This document shows positions 8,465 to 19,778 of a stretch of 64,000 bases of DNA, piece by piece. Both the position numbers and the translations under genes were made by a program. Source of the stretch: Actinomycetospora chiangmaiensis DSM 45062 (GTDB taxonomy: Bacteria > Actinomycetota > Actinomycetes > Mycobacteriales > Pseudonocardiaceae); NCBI RefSeq assembly GCF_000379625.1, contig NZ_KB903244.1, positions 312,105-376,104 on the forward strand. Direction: 5' to 3'. The notes beneath the pieces are model-generated. The model was not told the DNA's origin and ran no database searches. It worked only from the letters and a program-made list of their open reading frames with translations. Every line of letters starts with the position of its first letter. Position 1 is the first letter of the stretch.

Positions 8465-8480
8465 CCGGCCGCTCGGCCGG
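8465..8480 (-). terminator. possible weak terminator after the YcaQ-like gene
   Basis: CCGGCCG/CGGCCGG with a two-base loop lies about 30 bases past the stop of the gene ending at 8512. There is no T-run, so termination is tentative. Confidence 0.35.
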
Positions 8481-8511
8481 GTAGCCGCGCGGGAGCTGAA
8501 CGGGACCGGCG

Positions 8512-9777
8512 TCAGTGACCGCCCGCGACGGCGACGGTCCGGCTCGCCAGCGCCCGGCTCAACGCCGGGGCGAGTGGCCCGCCCTCGACGACCACGTCGT
8601 CCACCCCGAGCCACGCCGCCATGTCGCGCAGGGCGACGGCCAGCTCCGCCGCCACCCGCGCCTCGTCGGCACCCCGCTCGACGCACTCCGGCTCGGCGAA
8701 TGCGGCCGGCACCCGCAGCACCCCGGCCGCCCGGTCGGTCTTGAGGTCGACCCGGCCGACCAGCTGCCCGTCGAGCAGGAACGGGAAGACGTAGTAGCCG
8801 TGGGTGCGCTGCTCGGCGGGCGTGTAGATGCCGATCCGGTAGGTGAAGCCGAACAGGCGCTCCGTCCGGGGCCGGAACCAGATCATCGGGTCGAACGGCG
8901 CGAGCAGCGCCCCGCCCGTGACCCGGCGCGGCACCCGGGTGCCGGGCAACCGGTAGGCGGGCGCGCCCCACCCGGCGACCTCCACCTCCTCCAGCTCCCC
9001 CTCGTCGACCAGCTCGGTGACGGCGACCCGGCTCTCGGCGGGCGGCAGCCGGTAGTGGTCCCGCAGGTCGGGCTCCGTCGCCACCCCGTGCGCGGCCGCG
9101 GCCCGGAGCGTCAGCTGCCGCATCGACTCGGCCCGGTCGGGGTGCTGTGCGAACACCTCGGGCGGGATGACGTCCTCGCTCACCGCGTAGGCCCGGCGGA
9201 AGCCGCGCCGCGTCCCCGTCGTCAGGACCCCCGTGGCGAAGAGGTGCTCGCAGGCGACCTTGACGTCCGAGCGGTGCCACCAGCCGCCGTGTGCGCGGGC
9301 CCGGCGTTCCCCGCCGTCCCCGAGCACCGCCTCGACCTCGCGCGCCTCCAGCGGGCCGTGCGTGGCCACCGCGTCGTGCACGGCGTCGAGGATGTCCGGC
9401 CGGTGGTCCAGCGCGTTGCCGAGCCACCGGCTGGTGCGCGCGGTGTTGTCCCGCATCCGCCAGCGCAGCAGCGGCCAGTCCTCCACCGGGACGAGGCTCG
9501 CCTCGTGGGCCCAGAACTCGACGAACGCCCGCCGGCGGTGGTCGGCCGCCGTCCGCGGCCAGGCGAGCGCGTCGAGGACGTCCCGGTCGTAGCTCCCGAG
9601 CCGGGCGAACACCGGCGCGTAGTGCGCCCGCACGGCGACGTTCACGGAGTCGAGCTGGAGCAGCCCGAGGTGGCGTACGAGGCGCGTCAGCCCGCCGCGG
9701 TTCGGCGGGACCGGCCGCGGCGGCGCATCGAGGCCCTGCGCGCCGAGCGCCGCGCGCCGCGCCGCGTCCGCCCCCAT
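8512..9777 (-). CDS. YcaQ/AlkX-family winged-helix DNA glycosylase
   Basis: A 421-residue protein of the HTH_42/YcaQ family, monofunctional DNA glycosylases that unhook interstrand crosslinks and other bulky alkylated bases. The N-terminus ARRAALGAQGLD is the usual first helix. The catalytic QxD/QxQ motif is seen as LLQLDSVNV, followed by the conserved LGSYDRDVLDAL. Winged-helix modules follow, and the family block LLAPFDPMIWFRPRTERLFG is present near the middle of the C-terminal half. I chose ATG 9777 because the family starts just before this helix; an upstream GTG gives a few more residues. It may protect against alkylating metabolites, but a link to the adjacent ino1 operon is not shown. 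Confidence 0.88.
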   Translation of the reverse strand: MGADAARRAALGAQGLDAPPRPVPPNRGGLTRLVRHLGLLQLDSVNVAVRAHYAPVFARLGSYDRDVLDALAWPRTAADHRRRAFVEFWAHEASLVPVEDWPLLRWRMRDNTARTSRWLGNALDHRPDILDAVHDAVATHGPLEAREVEAVLGDGGERRARAHGGWWHRSDVKVACEHLFATGVLTTGTRRGFRRAYAVSEDVIPPEVFAQHPDRAESMRQLTLRAAAAHGVATEPDLRDHYRLPPAESRVAVTELVDEGELEEVEVAGWGAPAYRLPGTRVPRRVTGGALLAPFDPMIWFRPRTERLFGFTYRIGIYTPAEQRTHGYYVFPFLLDGQLVGRVDLKTDRAAGVLRVPAAFAEPECVERGADEARVAAELAVALRDMAAWLGVDDVVVEGGPLAPALSRALASRTVAVAGGH

Positions 9778-9884
9778 CCGCTCCGGTGATCCCACACCCG
9801 CGATCCTGCCAGCCACCCCCGACAACCACCGGAATGGAGCCGCCCGCACCGGCGTTGACCTGGGAGAACGTCTGAGGAGGACCC

Positions 9885-10151
9885 ATGGTCGGAGATCGCG
9901 TCGAGATCGTCGTGGACGCCGGTGGCACCACGCGTAGCTGGGACGTCGAGGCCACCCGCGCGGGCCGTCGGGTGGAGATCGCGCACGGGCGCGGTGTCGT
10001 CGAGGTGAGCGAGGTGACCCGCGGCGGCACCCCGGTGCGCACCGCGCGGTTCATGTCCTCGCGGGTGCTCGCGCTCGTCGAGCACCCGGCCTCGGCGGTG
10101 CGGCTCGCCGACGACGAGCCGCCCGCGCTGCCCCTGCCGCGCCCGGCCTAG
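9885..10151 (+). CDS. small conserved-looking hypothetical protein
   Basis: An 88-residue protein, MVGDRVEIVVDAGGTTRS onward, beta-strand rich and with a proline-rich tail (PALPLPRPA). The ATG at 9885 has a strong GAGGAGG four bases upstream, which supports translation. It has no signal peptide or membrane segment. It lies between the start of the YcaQ-like gene (transcribed away) and the end of the carbonic anhydrase gene, which it meets tail to tail. I do not recognise the family and propose no function. Confidence 0.7.
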   Translation: MVGDRVEIVVDAGGTTRSWDVEATRAGRRVEIAHGRGVVEVSEVTRGGTPVRTARFMSSRVLALVEHPASAVRLADDEPPALPLPRPA

Positions 10152-10164
10152 GTGTCGAGCAAGG

Positions 10165-10656
10165 TCAGGACACCTCGGTGAGCGTCCCCGCGTCGACGTC
10201 GTAGACGAACCCGCGCACCGCGTCGGTGTGCAGCAGGAACGGGCAGGACCGCACGGCCGCGAGCGAGTCGCGGAGGTCCTGCTCGGTGTCGGAGAACGCG
10301 CCCGGCGCCCATGACGGCTTCTGCCCGCTGGCGCTCTCCAGTTCGCCGACGAACTCGTCGTCGTCGAAGGTCGCCATGCCGCACCTGGTGTGGTGGACGA
10401 GGACGACCTCGGTCGTCTGCAGCTTGCGCTGGCTGATCGTCAGCGAGCGCAGCACGTCGTCGGTGACCACGCCGCCCGCGTTGCGGATGACGTGCGCCTC
10501 CCCCGGGCCGAGCCCGAGGGCGCGGTAGACGTCGAGGCGGGCGTCCATGCAGGCGACCACGGCGACGTGCCGCGACGGCGGCCCGGGCTGCCCCCCGTCG
10601 CCGAAGCCCGCGGCGAACGACTCGTTGGCGGCCAGCATCTCGTCGGTGACGGACAC
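10165..10656 (-). CDS. beta-class carbonic anhydrase
   Basis: A 163-residue beta-carbonic anhydrase interconverting CO2 and bicarbonate. The zinc site is visible as VVACMDARLD (Cys and the Asp-Arg dyad) and VLVHHTRCGM (His and Cys), with IRNAGG between them. Length and motifs match the short actinobacterial type related to M. tuberculosis Rv1284. The GTG start at 10656 is preceded by AGGGAGA. It is transcribed away from the GNAT gene at 10756, and the gap between them holds one copy of dispersed motif A. Confidence 0.93.
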   Translation of the reverse strand: MSVTDEMLAANESFAAGFGDGGQPGPPSRHVAVVACMDARLDVYRALGLGPGEAHVIRNAGGVVTDDVLRSLTISQRKLQTTEVVLVHHTRCGMATFDDDEFVGELESASGQKPSWAPGAFSDTEQDLRDSLAAVRSCPFLLHTDAVRGFVYDVDAGTLTEVS

Positions 10657-10698
10657 GGTGTCTCCCTGTCTCTCGGCGGTATGCGTCGTTCGTGATCA

Positions 10699-10719
10699 TT
10701 CCGGACGGCGGGTGCGGTC
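10699..10719 (+). repeat. motif A copy, intergenic
   Basis: Reads TTCCGGACGGCGGGTGCGG and sits between the divergent carbonic anhydrase and GNAT genes. Its GACGGCG pairs with CGCCGTC at 10719-10725 to form a seven-base stem. Confidence 0.6.
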
Positions 10720-10743
10720 GCCGTCGCGAGGTGACCCGCGTCC

Positions 10744-10749
10744 TAGTGT
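10744..10749 (+). promoter_or_regulatory. possible -10 element of the GNAT gene
   Basis: TAGTGT lies six bases before the ATG at 10756, and no ribosome binding site fits between. This suggests a leaderless or near-leaderless transcript, which is common in actinobacteria. Confidence 0.35.
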
Positions 10750-10755
10750 CTCGGT

Positions 10756-11340
10756 ATGGCGATCGCGCACGTCCGCCCGGCGACCCCCGACGACGCCGCC
10801 GCCGTCACCGCGGTGCAGCGCGAGGTGTGGACGACGGCCTGGGCCGCGTTCCTGCCCGCCGGTCTCACCGAGGGGTTCGACGACGCCGCCGTCACCGCCG
10901 CCTGGGAACGCTCCGTCGACGGGCTGCTCGTGGCCACCGAGGGCGACGCGGTCGCGGGGTTCGTCCTGGCCGGCCCGGCGTCCGCCGACGACCTCGCCGA
11001 CGCGGTGGGCACCGTCCCCGACGACGCCGGGTCGGTCGGCCTGGTCGCGACGCTGCTGGTCTCGCCCCGCTGGGGCCGGCGGGGCCACGGCGGTCGGCTG
11101 CTCGTGACGGCGGCCGAGGCCCTGCGCGCCGCGGGCGCGACCCGGGGTATCACCTGGGTCCCGGAGCGGGACGCCGCCTCGCGGGCCTTCTACGCCCGCG
11201 CCGGGTGGGAGCCCGACGGGACCGTGCGCACCCTCGACGCCGGCGGTCGCCCGCTGCGCGAGGTCCGCCTCGGTGGTCCGCTCGACCTGCAGTTCGCGGT
11301 GCAGCCCACAGCGGCCGACCTGGGTCTGCCGCTGCTCTGA
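10756..11340 (+). CDS. GNAT family N-acetyltransferase
   Basis: A 194-residue acetyl-CoA-dependent acyltransferase. The fold order is clear: an N-terminal strand AHVRPATPDDAAAVTAVQ, motif A region VATLLVSPRWGRRGHGGRLL with the R-R-G-H-G-G pyrophosphate loop, and motif B DAASRAFYARAGWEPDGT. The substrate cannot be told; small-molecule amines or protein N-termini are both possible. The ATG at 10756 follows a TAGTGT box closely and lacks a Shine-Dalgarno sequence, so the mRNA may be leaderless. It converges on dapB across a strong shared hairpin. Confidence 0.9.
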   Translation: MAIAHVRPATPDDAAAVTAVQREVWTTAWAAFLPAGLTEGFDDAAVTAAWERSVDGLLVATEGDAVAGFVLAGPASADDLADAVGTVPDDAGSVGLVATLLVSPRWGRRGHGGRLLVTAAEALRAAGATRGITWVPERDAASRAFYARAGWEPDGTVRTLDAGGRPLREVRLGGPLDLQFAVQPTAADLGLPLL

Positions 11341-11344
11341 GGTG

Positions 11345-11393
11345 GACGAACGGGTCGTTCGTCCGCGCTGTCGGCACCAACGACCCGTTCGTC
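11345..11393. terminator. bidirectional terminator between GNAT and dapB
   Basis: GACGAACGGGTCGTT (11345-11359) and its exact complement AACGACCCGTTCGTC (11379-11393) form a 15-base-pair stem with a 19-base loop. It fills the 66-base gap between two convergent genes, so it probably stops transcription from both sides. There is no T-run, as is usual for GC-rich actinobacteria. Confidence 0.85.
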
Positions 11394-11406
11394 AGGTTCG
11401 CGGGGG

Positions 11407-13445
<2,039 letters not shown>

Positions 13446-13474
13446 GCCGGGACCCGGGTGCTCGGTGGTGACGA

Positions 13475-13490
13475 GCCCGCCGTCGGGAAG
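13475..13490 (-). repeat. motif A copy just downstream of pnp
   Basis: On the minus strand reads CTTCCCGACGGCGGGC and starts 12 bases after the pnp stop. It lies upstream of the chosen peptidase start. Confidence 0.6.
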
Positions 13491-13501
13491 GATCAGGCCG
13501 G

Positions 13502-15799
13502 TCAGGAGGTCGCCTCCGCGGCCGGCTTCGCGCCCGCGCCCTCGGCCCCGGTGCCCTGCGGGGCACCGTTGGTGGCCGACGCGTCCGCCGCGTCGTCCTC
13601 CTTGACCGGGAGCAGGCTGATCTTGCCGCGGTTGTCGATGTCGGTGATCTCGACGCGGATCTTGTCGCCGACGTTCACGACGTCCTCGACCTTGCCGATC
13701 CGCTTGCCGCCGCCGAGCTTCGAGATGTGGACCAGGCCGTCGCGGCCCGGCACCAGCGAGACGAAGGCCCCGAAGGCGGCCGTCTTGACGACGGTGCCGA
13801 GGTAGCGCTCGCCGATCTTCGGCATCTGCGGGTTGGCGATGGCGTTGATCCGGTCGACCGCCGCCTGGGCGCTCGGCCCGTCGGCCGCACCGACGTAGAT
13901 CGTGCCGTCGTCCTCGATGGAGATGTCGGCGCCGGTCTCCTCGGTGATCGAGTTGATCATCTTGCCCTTCGGGCCGATGACCTCGCCGATCTTGTCGACC
14001 GGGACCTTCACCGTGGTGATGCGCGGGGCGAACTCGCTCATCTCGTCGGGCGAGTCGATGGCCTCGGCCATGACGTCGAGGATCGCGAGGCGGGCGCCGC
14101 GGGCCTGGGTGAGGGCCTTGGCGAGGACCTCCGAGGGGATGCCGTCGAGCTTCGTGTCGAGCTGCAGCGCCGTCACGAAGTCCTTGGTCCCGGCGACCTT
14201 GAAGTCCATGTCACCGAACGCGTCCTCGGCACCGAGGATGTCGGTCAGCGCGACGAAGGTCTCCTGGCCGTCGACCTCGCCCGAGACGAGGCCCATCGCG
14301 ATGCCCGCGACCGGCGCCTTCAGCGGCACACCGGCGTTGAGCAGCGACATCGTCGAGGCGCAGACCGAGCCCATCGACGTCGAGCCGTTGGAGCCGAGGG
14401 CCTCGGAGACCTGCCGGATCGCGTAGGGGAACTCCTCGCGGGTCGGCAGGACCGGGACGAGCGCCCGCTCGGCGAGCGCGCCGTGGCCGATCTCGCGGCG
14501 CTTCGGCGAGCCGACGCGGCCGGTCTCGCCGGTGGAGAACGGCGGGAAGTTGTAGTGGTGCATGTAGCGCTTCGTCGTCTCCGGGGTGAGGGAGTCGATC
14601 GACTGCTCCATGCGCAGCATGTTCAGCGTGGTGACGCCGAGGATCTGGGTCTCGCCGCGCTCGAACAGCGCCGAGCCGTGCGCGCGCGGGATGACCTCGA
14701 CCTCGGCGGCCAGCGGCCGGATGTCGGTGACGCCGCGGCCGTCGATGCGGAAGCCCTCGGTGAGGATCTTCTTCCGGACGGTCGACTTGGTCAGCGACCG
14801 GAACGCCTCGCCGATCTCCTTCTCGCGACCCTCGAACTTGGGGGCGAGCTCGGTGACCAGGCGCTCCTTGACCGCGTCCTGGGCGGCGTCGCGCTCCTGC
14901 TTGCCCGCGATCGCGAGAGCCTTGTCCAGCTCGTCGCCGGCCGCGGAGGTCACGGCGTCGAGGACGTCGGACTGGTAGGGCGGGAAGGTCGGGTAGTCCT
15001 TCGTCGACACGCCGAGCGAGGTGTAGAGGTTCTGCTGCGCCTCGCAGAGCGTGCGCAGGAACGGCTTCGCGGCCTCCATGCCGGCGGCCACGGTCTCCTC
15101 GGTGGGCGCCTGGGCGCCCCCGGCGACGAGCGAGACGGCCTTGTCGGTGGCCTCGGCCTCGACCATGGAGATCGCGACGTCGGAGCCGTCGGAGGTGATC
15201 GAGCCCGCGATCACCATGTCGAACACGGCGTCCTCGAGCTGCTCCCACGTGGGGAACGCGACCCACTGGCCGTTGATCAGGGCGACGCGGGTGGCGCCGA
15301 CGGGGCCCTCGAAGGGCAGGCCGGAGATCTGGGTGGAGGCCGACGCGGCGTTGATCGCGAGCACGTCGTACGGGTCGTTCGGGTCCAGGCTCTGGACCGT
15401 GACGACGACCTGGACCTCGTTGCGCAGGTTCGCGGCGAACGTCGGGCGCAGCGGGCGGTCGATGAGGCGGCAGGTGAGGATCGCGTCGGTCGACGGGCGG
15501 CCCTCGCGCCGGAAGAACGAGCCGGGGATGCGCCCGACGGCGTACATCCGCTCCTCGACGTCCACGGTCAGCGGGAAGAAGTCGAAGTTGTCCTTCGGCC
15601 GCTTCGACGCGGTGGTCGCCGAGAGGAGCATCGTCTCCTCGTCGAGGTAGGCGACGACGGCACCCGCGGCCTGGCGGGCCAGGCGGCCCGACTCGAAGCG
15701 GATCGTGCGGCTGCCGAAAGCGCCGTTGTCGAGGACGGCGGTGGTCTCGTGGACCCCGGTCTCGGTGTCGACGACGGCAGGTGTGGCGGAGTTCGCCAT
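13502..15799 (-). CDS. pnp: polyribonucleotide nucleotidyltransferase
   Basis: A 765-residue PNPase that degrades RNA 3'-5' by phosphorolysis and, in actinobacteria, can also polymerise tails. Two RNase PH lobes are followed by a KH domain ([16 protein letters not shown]) and an S1 domain ([20 protein letters not shown]). The tail [13 protein letters not shown] is short and acidic/alanine-rich. ATG 15799 has GGAGG six bases upstream, and upstream residues in the same frame do not match the family. It follows rpsO, the standard rpsO-pnp arrangement; the 212-base gap at 15800-16011 holds the rpsO terminator and probably the pnp promoter, though I cannot fix its boxes. Confidence 0.98.
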   Translation of the reverse strand: MANSATPAVVDTETGVHETTAVLDNGAFGSRTIRFESGRLARQAAGAVVAYLDEETMLLSATTASKRPKDNFDFFPLTVDVEERMYAVGRIPGSFFRREGRPSTDAILTCRLIDRPLRPTFAANLRNEVQVVVTVQSLDPNDPYDVLAINAASASTQISGLPFEGPVGATRVALINGQWVAFPTWEQLEDAVFDMVIAGSITSDGSDVAISMVEAEATDKAVSLVAGGAQAPTEETVAAGMEAAKPFLRTLCEAQQNLYTSLGVSTKDYPTFPPYQSDVLDAVTSAAGDELDKALAIAGKQERDAAQDAVKERLVTELAPKFEGREKEIGEAFRSLTKSTVRKKILTEGFRIDGRGVTDIRPLAAEVEVIPRAHGSALFERGETQILGVTTLNMLRMEQSIDSLTPETTKRYMHHYNFPPFSTGETGRVGSPKRREIGHGALAERALVPVLPTREEFPYAIRQVSEALGSNGSTSMGSVCASTMSLLNAGVPLKAPVAGIAMGLVSGEVDGQETFVALTDILGAEDAFGDMDFKVAGTKDFVTALQLDTKLDGIPSEVLAKALTQARGARLAILDVMAEAIDSPDEMSEFAPRITTVKVPVDKIGEVIGPKGKMINSITEETGADISIEDDGTIYVGAADGPSAQAAVDRINAIANPQMPKIGERYLGTVVKTAAFGAFVSLVPGRDGLVHISKLGGGKRIGKVEDVVNVGDKIRVEITDIDNRGKISLLPVKEDDAADASATNGAPQGTGAEGAGAKPAAEATS

Positions 15800-15974
15800 G
15801 GGTGGCCTCCAGAGGGAACGGTGAGGCGAGTCCCGCGCCTCCCACCTGGTGACGTGACCGGTCTTCGATCGAAGCGCCCGGACGCTCGTTCCGGGAGCCA
15901 CTGTCGGAGACCGGGTCCTCCCCGGGTGGGGCGACGGCGGCGGGGCTCGTGTTCAGGTGTCGGTGGTGCAGATC

Positions 15975-16005
15975 GGGCCGCCCGCGAGGGTGTCGCGGGC
16001 GGCCC
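15975..16005 (-). terminator. terminator after rpsO
   Basis: GGGCCGCCCGCGA (15975-15987) and TCGCGGGCGGCCC (15993-16005) pair perfectly over 13 bases with a five-base loop. It starts seven bases after the rpsO stop. Read-through into pnp may still occur. Confidence 0.85.
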
Positions 16006-16011
16006 GGGGGG

Positions 16012-16281
16012 TCAGCGGCGCAGGCCGAGACGCTCGATCAGCGTGCGGTAGCGGTTGATGTCCACCGACGCCACGTACTTCAGCAGGCGGCGGCGGCGAC
16101 CCACCAGCAGCAGCAGGCCGCGGCGGGAGTGGTGGTCGTGCTTGTGCTGCTTCAGGTGCTCGGTGAGCTGGGTGATCCGCTTCGTCAGCAGCGCCACCTG
16201 GGCCTCGGGAGACCCCGTGTCGGTGGTGTGCACGCCGTACTCGGAGAGGATCGACTTCTTCTGCTCGGTGGTCAGGGCCAC
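16012..16281 (-). CDS. rpsO: 30S ribosomal protein S15
   Basis: An 89-residue primary 16S rRNA-binding ribosomal protein of the small-subunit platform. It contains the signature [14 protein letters not shown] and the C-terminal [17 protein letters not shown]. The GTG start at 16281 has GAGGAG ten bases upstream and gives the standard start [15 protein letters not shown]. Length and content are normal. It precedes pnp and is closed by a strong hairpin. Confidence 0.98.
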   Translation of the reverse strand: MALTTEQKKSILSEYGVHTTDTGSPEAQVALLTKRITQLTEHLKQHKHDHHSRRGLLLLVGRRRRLLKYVASVDINRYRTLIERLGLRR

Positions 16282-16343
16282 GTCGGTGGTGCTCCTCGTG
16301 TCTTCGATGCCGTACCCGGGCTCGGACGCCCGGTACCGTGTGT

Positions 16344-16363
16344 CTTCCCGACGGCGGGTGCGG
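16344..16363 (+). repeat. motif A copy, intergenic
   Basis: Reads CTTCCCGACGGCGGGTGCGG about 70 bases past the stop of the RNA-ligase-like gene. A six-base stem (GCGGCG/CGCCGC, 16360-16374) begins inside its right end. Confidence 0.65.
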
Positions 16364-16431
16364 CGCGACGCCGCGTTCTCCCACGTCTCGGTGCCCGGCC
16401 ACCACGGACCGCAGCCGGATCACTCCCGAGT

Positions 16432-16938
16432 CTACCGGGGACCTCCGACGGCCTCGTCGGCGCCCGGTGCGCCGACCAGCGGCAACCGCTCGAGCACCCG
16501 GTACGGCGTCCCGCTCGCGACGAGGGCGACCGCGTCCGGGCGCCATCGCGGACCGTGGTGGTCCCGCAGCGCCGCGGGCACCGGTCCGCTCCCCCGCGCC
16601 ACGGTGAGGTGGGCGACGTGGTCGGCGGGGTCGGTGGCGACGGCCTGCAGGACCCGCTGCCACGCGGGCTCGTCGTCGGGGTGCACGCCCAGCCACAGCG
16701 CGGAGCCGAAGACCCCCGCCCCGGCGCAGTGCAGGCCGGTGGTCGCCGTCCCGCCGGCGAGTCCCCGGCGCAGGTCCGCGGCGACCGCCCCGGGGTCCGC
16801 GTCGGCGTGGAAGCGCAGCGTCACGTGCCGACGCTCGCGGGCGACGGGCCGCCACCGGTCCCGGTCGAGATCCGCGACCACCGCGTCGACGGCGGCGTTC
16901 ACCGCCTCGTCGGGGAACACCGCGACGAACAGGCGCAC
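16432..16938 (-). CDS. thpR: 2H phosphoesterase, RNA 2',3'-cyclic phosphodiesterase-like
   Basis: A 168-residue protein of the LigT/ThpR 2H superfamily. Both catalytic H-x-T-x motifs are present: HVTLRF near 39 and HLTVAR near 114, in the usual tandem arrangement. It starts MRLFVAVFPDEAV, which is typical. Such enzymes open 2',3'-cyclic phosphates on RNA or small nucleotides. The GTG start at 16938 shares a base with the ribF stop (TAGTG), so the two genes are coupled. The physiological substrate is unknown. Confidence 0.88.
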   Translation of the reverse strand: MRLFVAVFPDEAVNAAVDAVVADLDRDRWRPVARERRHVTLRFHADADPGAVAADLRRGLAGGTATTGLHCAGAGVFGSALWLGVHPDDEPAWQRVLQAVATDPADHVAHLTVARGSGPVPAALRDHHGPRWRPDAVALVASGTPYRVLERLPLVGAPGADEAVGGPR

Positions 16939-17879
16939 TAGATCCCGAGGAGCTTGCGGGTGTTCGCGACGTCGCCGTCCATCGCCGTGATGAGCTCCTC
17001 GACCGAGTCGAAGCGCTCCTGGCCCCGCACCCGGGCGACGAACTCGACGCCGACCCGCTGGCCGTAGAAGTCCTCGGTGTGGTCGAGGACGAACGCCTCC
17101 ACGGTCCGCTGCTGCCCCGAGAAGGTGGGGTTGGTGCCGACCGACACCGCCGTCGGCAGCTTCTCCCCGTCGCGGATGAACCAGCCGGCGTAGACGCCGT
17201 CGGCGGGGATCGCGGCGTGGGCCGTCGCGGCGACGTTCGCCGTCGGGTAGCCCAGGTCGCGGCCGCGCTGGTCGCCCTTGACCACCACGCCCTCGACGCG
17301 GTGCGGGCGTCCGAGGGCGTCCGCGGCGGCCTCGACGTCGCCCGCCGCGATGCAGCTGCGGATGTAGGTCGACGAGTAGGTCACGGTGCGCCCCCGGTCT
17401 CCGTCCTCCACCAGGTCGAGGCCGACCGCCTCGAACCCGAACCGCTGGCCGAGCCGCACGAGCTCCGGGACGTCCCCGGCCGCGCGGTAGCCGTAGGTGA
17501 AGTTCTTGCCGACCACCACCGCCGAGGCGTGCAGCCGGTCGACGAGCAGCTCGTGGACGAACTCGTCGGCCTCCACGCGGGCGAAGTCGGTGGTGAACGG
17601 CAGCACCCAGAACGCGTCGATCCCGAGACCGGCGACGAGGTCCGCCCGGCGCGCGAGCGTGGTCAGCTGCGCCGGGTGCGACCCGGGGCGGAGCACCTCG
17701 CTCGGGTGCGGGTCGAACGTGATGAGGGTGGTCGGCAGGCCGCCGAGCTCCCGCGCCCGCTCGACCGCGTGGCCGATGAGCTGCTGGTGACCGCGGTGCA
17801 CCCCGTCGAACACGCCGATGGTCACCACGCAGCGACCCCAGCCGGGGGGCACGCCGTCACGACCGCGCCAGCGTTGCAC
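16938..17879 (-). CDS. ribF: bifunctional riboflavin kinase/FAD synthetase
   Basis: A 313-residue enzyme making FMN and FAD. The N-terminal adenylyltransferase has TIGVFDGVHRGHQQLI (H-x-G-H-type motif) and TYSSTYIRSCI (S-S-T-x-I-R). The C-terminal riboflavin kinase carries KGDQRGRDLGYPTANV and GVYAGW. The GTG at 17879 is accepted because upstream codons leave the conserved N-terminus behind. It sits between truB and the 2H phosphoesterase gene as in many actinobacteria. The upstream gap 17880-18067 shows no clear promoter. Confidence 0.97.
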   Translation of the reverse strand: MQRWRGRDGVPPGWGRCVVTIGVFDGVHRGHQQLIGHAVERARELGGLPTTLITFDPHPSEVLRPGSHPAQLTTLARRADLVAGLGIDAFWVLPFTTDFARVEADEFVHELLVDRLHASAVVVGKNFTYGYRAAGDVPELVRLGQRFGFEAVGLDLVEDGDRGRTVTYSSTYIRSCIAAGDVEAAADALGRPHRVEGVVVKGDQRGRDLGYPTANVAATAHAAIPADGVYAGWFIRDGEKLPTAVSVGTNPTFSGQQRTVEAFVLDHTEDFYGQRVGVEFVARVRGQERFDSVEELITAMDGDVANTRKLLGI

Positions 17880-18067
17880 GTGCCTCGGGCCTCCCCGCGG
17901 GGGTGTCGTCGGATCATGCCCAGCCTACGGCCGGGCCCGGTGGGCTTCCCCGGGACGGGGGCGGCGTCACCTCACCCGGTGTCGGGCCGTTTCGCGAGCG
18001 TCACACCGGGCAGGCCGGAGCGCCGCTGGACCTGCTCCACGTGACCCTCGCGGACGGCCGGGCCGAC

Positions 18068-18994
18068 TCAGCTCGCCGGCGCGAGCACCAGCACCGGGCG
18101 GGCGCGTCCCTCGGAGTCGGCGACCAGCCCGACGACGTGCCCGTCCGGGCCGAACACGGCCGTGGTGCCGGGCTCGCCGGTCGGCGGCAGCGGGCGGCCG
18201 TGGGCGAGGTCGGCCGCTCCGGCGGCGTCGACGTCGCGGCGGGGGAACGCCGTGCCGGTGGCGGCGTCGAGGTCCAGCGACAGCCCGGCCCGGCCCGCCT
18301 CCCCGTCCGCCTCCGCGACGAGCTCGTCGACGGTGCGGGCGTGGGCCAGGGTGAACGGCCCGACCCGGGTCCGACGCAGCGCCGTCAGGTGACCGCCGAC
18401 CGCCAGTGCGGCGCCCAGGTCGCGCGCGAGGGCCCGCACGTAGGTGCCTGACGAGCAGTCGACGAGCACGTCCAGGTCGAGCGCCTCCCCCTCGTGGCGT
18501 CGGTCGAGGACGTCGAAGCGGGCCACGTGCACCGGCCGCGCGGGCAGCACGATCTCCTCGCCGGCCCGCACGCGCTCGTAGGCGCGGCGGCCGTCGACCT
18601 TGATCGCGGACACCGTGCTCGGCACCTGCTCGATGTTCCCGGTCAGGGCGGCCACGCCGGCGTCGACCGCGGCGTCGGTGACGGCGGACGCGTCAGCCGT
18701 GGCGGTGACCTCGCCCTCGGTGTCGTCGGTGGTGGTGGCGGCCCCGAGCCGGATGGTCGCGAGGTAGGTCTTGGTGTCGAGCGCGAGGTGCCCCAGCAGC
18801 TTCGTCGCCCGCTCGATGCCGAGGACCAGGACCCCGGTGGCCATCGGGTCGAGCGTGCCCGCGTGCCCGACCTTCCGGGTGCCGACGAGCCGGCGGGCCT
18901 TGCCGACGACGTCGTGCGAGGTCCACCCGGCGGGCTTGTCGACGACGAGCAGGCCGGGCGGCGGGGGCGGGCGGCGGGGAGCCTTGGCGTTCAT
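18068..18994 (-). CDS. truB: tRNA pseudouridine-55 synthase
   Basis: A 308-residue pseudouridine synthase acting on U55 in the tRNA T-loop. The catalytic Asp lies in GHAGTLDPMATGVL (about 38-51), with the upstream KPAGWTSHDVV block. The C-terminal segment has the YVRALARDLG motif. ATG 18994 or the in-frame GTG one codon earlier (18997) can serve as start; GGGAGG lies seven bases before the GTG. It belongs to the rbfA-truB-ribF region, here separated from rbfA by three extra genes. Confidence 0.96.
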   Translation of the reverse strand: MNAKAPRRPPPPPGLLVVDKPAGWTSHDVVGKARRLVGTRKVGHAGTLDPMATGVLVLGIERATKLLGHLALDTKTYLATIRLGAATTTDDTEGEVTATADASAVTDAAVDAGVAALTGNIEQVPSTVSAIKVDGRRAYERVRAGEEIVLPARPVHVARFDVLDRRHEGEALDLDVLVDCSSGTYVRALARDLGAALAVGGHLTALRRTRVGPFTLAHARTVDELVAEADGEAGRAGLSLDLDAATGTAFPRRDVDAAGAADLAHGRPLPPTGEPGTTAVFGPDGHVVGLVADSEGRARPVLVLAPAS

Positions 18995-19031
18995 CACCCG
19001 GGATCCTCCCCTGCCCGGGCGGCCACGGCGA

Positions 19032-19718
19032 TCAGGGGCACAGCAGCCCGAAGGGGATCGAGACGGCGGGGACGTCGGGCGGGTGCGGCACGTCCGGTGG
19101 GCCGTGCGACCACACCGGCAGCGCCGCGAGCCACGCCGGCCCGGGCGGGTCGGCGCCGATCGCCCCCTCCCACGGGACGGCGAGCCACCCCGTCGTCGTG
19201 ATCGTGCTCGGCCGGCCCGTCCACACGAGCACGACGTGGCGCAGGCCCGGTTCGCGCTCCGGCGCCCGCCGGGGCACCGGGAAGCCGTCCAGCGCGAGCT
19301 GACCGCCGACCGGCAGGTAGCCCGCACCGTTCTCGGCCGCGGCGTCGACGCGGAGGGCGCCGTCCCAGCGCAACGCGGCGAAGTTCGGCGCCGGGCCGTG
19401 ACCCGGCGGTGCCTTCATCGCGTGCAGGGCCACGTGCTCGTGCTCGACGACCAGCGAGTTGCGGGGCGCCCCGATCCGCACGCCCCGTCCCGCCCACTCC
19501 GACGCCACCGCGAGCAGCCGGGTGCGCAGGTTCTCCGACGAGGTGAGGCCGAGCGTCAGCGCCGTGTCCCCCGCGACGGCCGGGTCGTGGCGCGCCACGT
19601 TGTGCTCCCACACCGCGGCGACGGCGTCCTCGAGGAGCCCGAGCACCCCGAGGGCCCGCCACCGGTCCCGTACCTCCCGGAGCCACGCCATCGCGCCCGG
19701 ATCCCACCGTCCATCCAT
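19032..19718 (-). CDS. hypothetical protein
   Basis: A 228-residue soluble protein with no recognised domain. It begins MDGRWDPGAMAWLREV, has an Ala-rich helical first half and a strand-rich second half with several Trp and a Pro-rich segment (DVPHPPDVPAVS). No signal peptide or membrane helix is present. High third-position GC in this frame supports coding. It lies between the SDR and truB on the same strand. A copy of motif A sits 39 bases upstream of its start. Function unknown. Confidence 0.65.
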   Translation of the reverse strand: MDGRWDPGAMAWLREVRDRWRALGVLGLLEDAVAAVWEHNVARHDPAVAGDTALTLGLTSSENLRTRLLAVASEWAGRGVRIGAPRNSLVVEHEHVALHAMKAPPGHGPAPNFAALRWDGALRVDAAAENGAGYLPVGGQLALDGFPVPRRAPEREPGLRHVVLVWTGRPSTITTTGWLAVPWEGAIGADPPGPAWLAALPVWSHGPPDVPHPPDVPAVSIPFGLLCP

Positions 19719-19756
19719 GCCCGGGATGGAACCAGAACCCCCCGACAGCGTGACCC

Positions 19757-19774
19757 GACCCGTCGTCGGGAAGG
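19757..19774 (-). repeat. motif A copy just downstream of the SDR gene
   Basis: On the minus strand reads CCTTCCCGACGACGGGTC, starting five bases past the SDR stop. Confidence 0.65.
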
Positions 19775-19778
19775 AGGA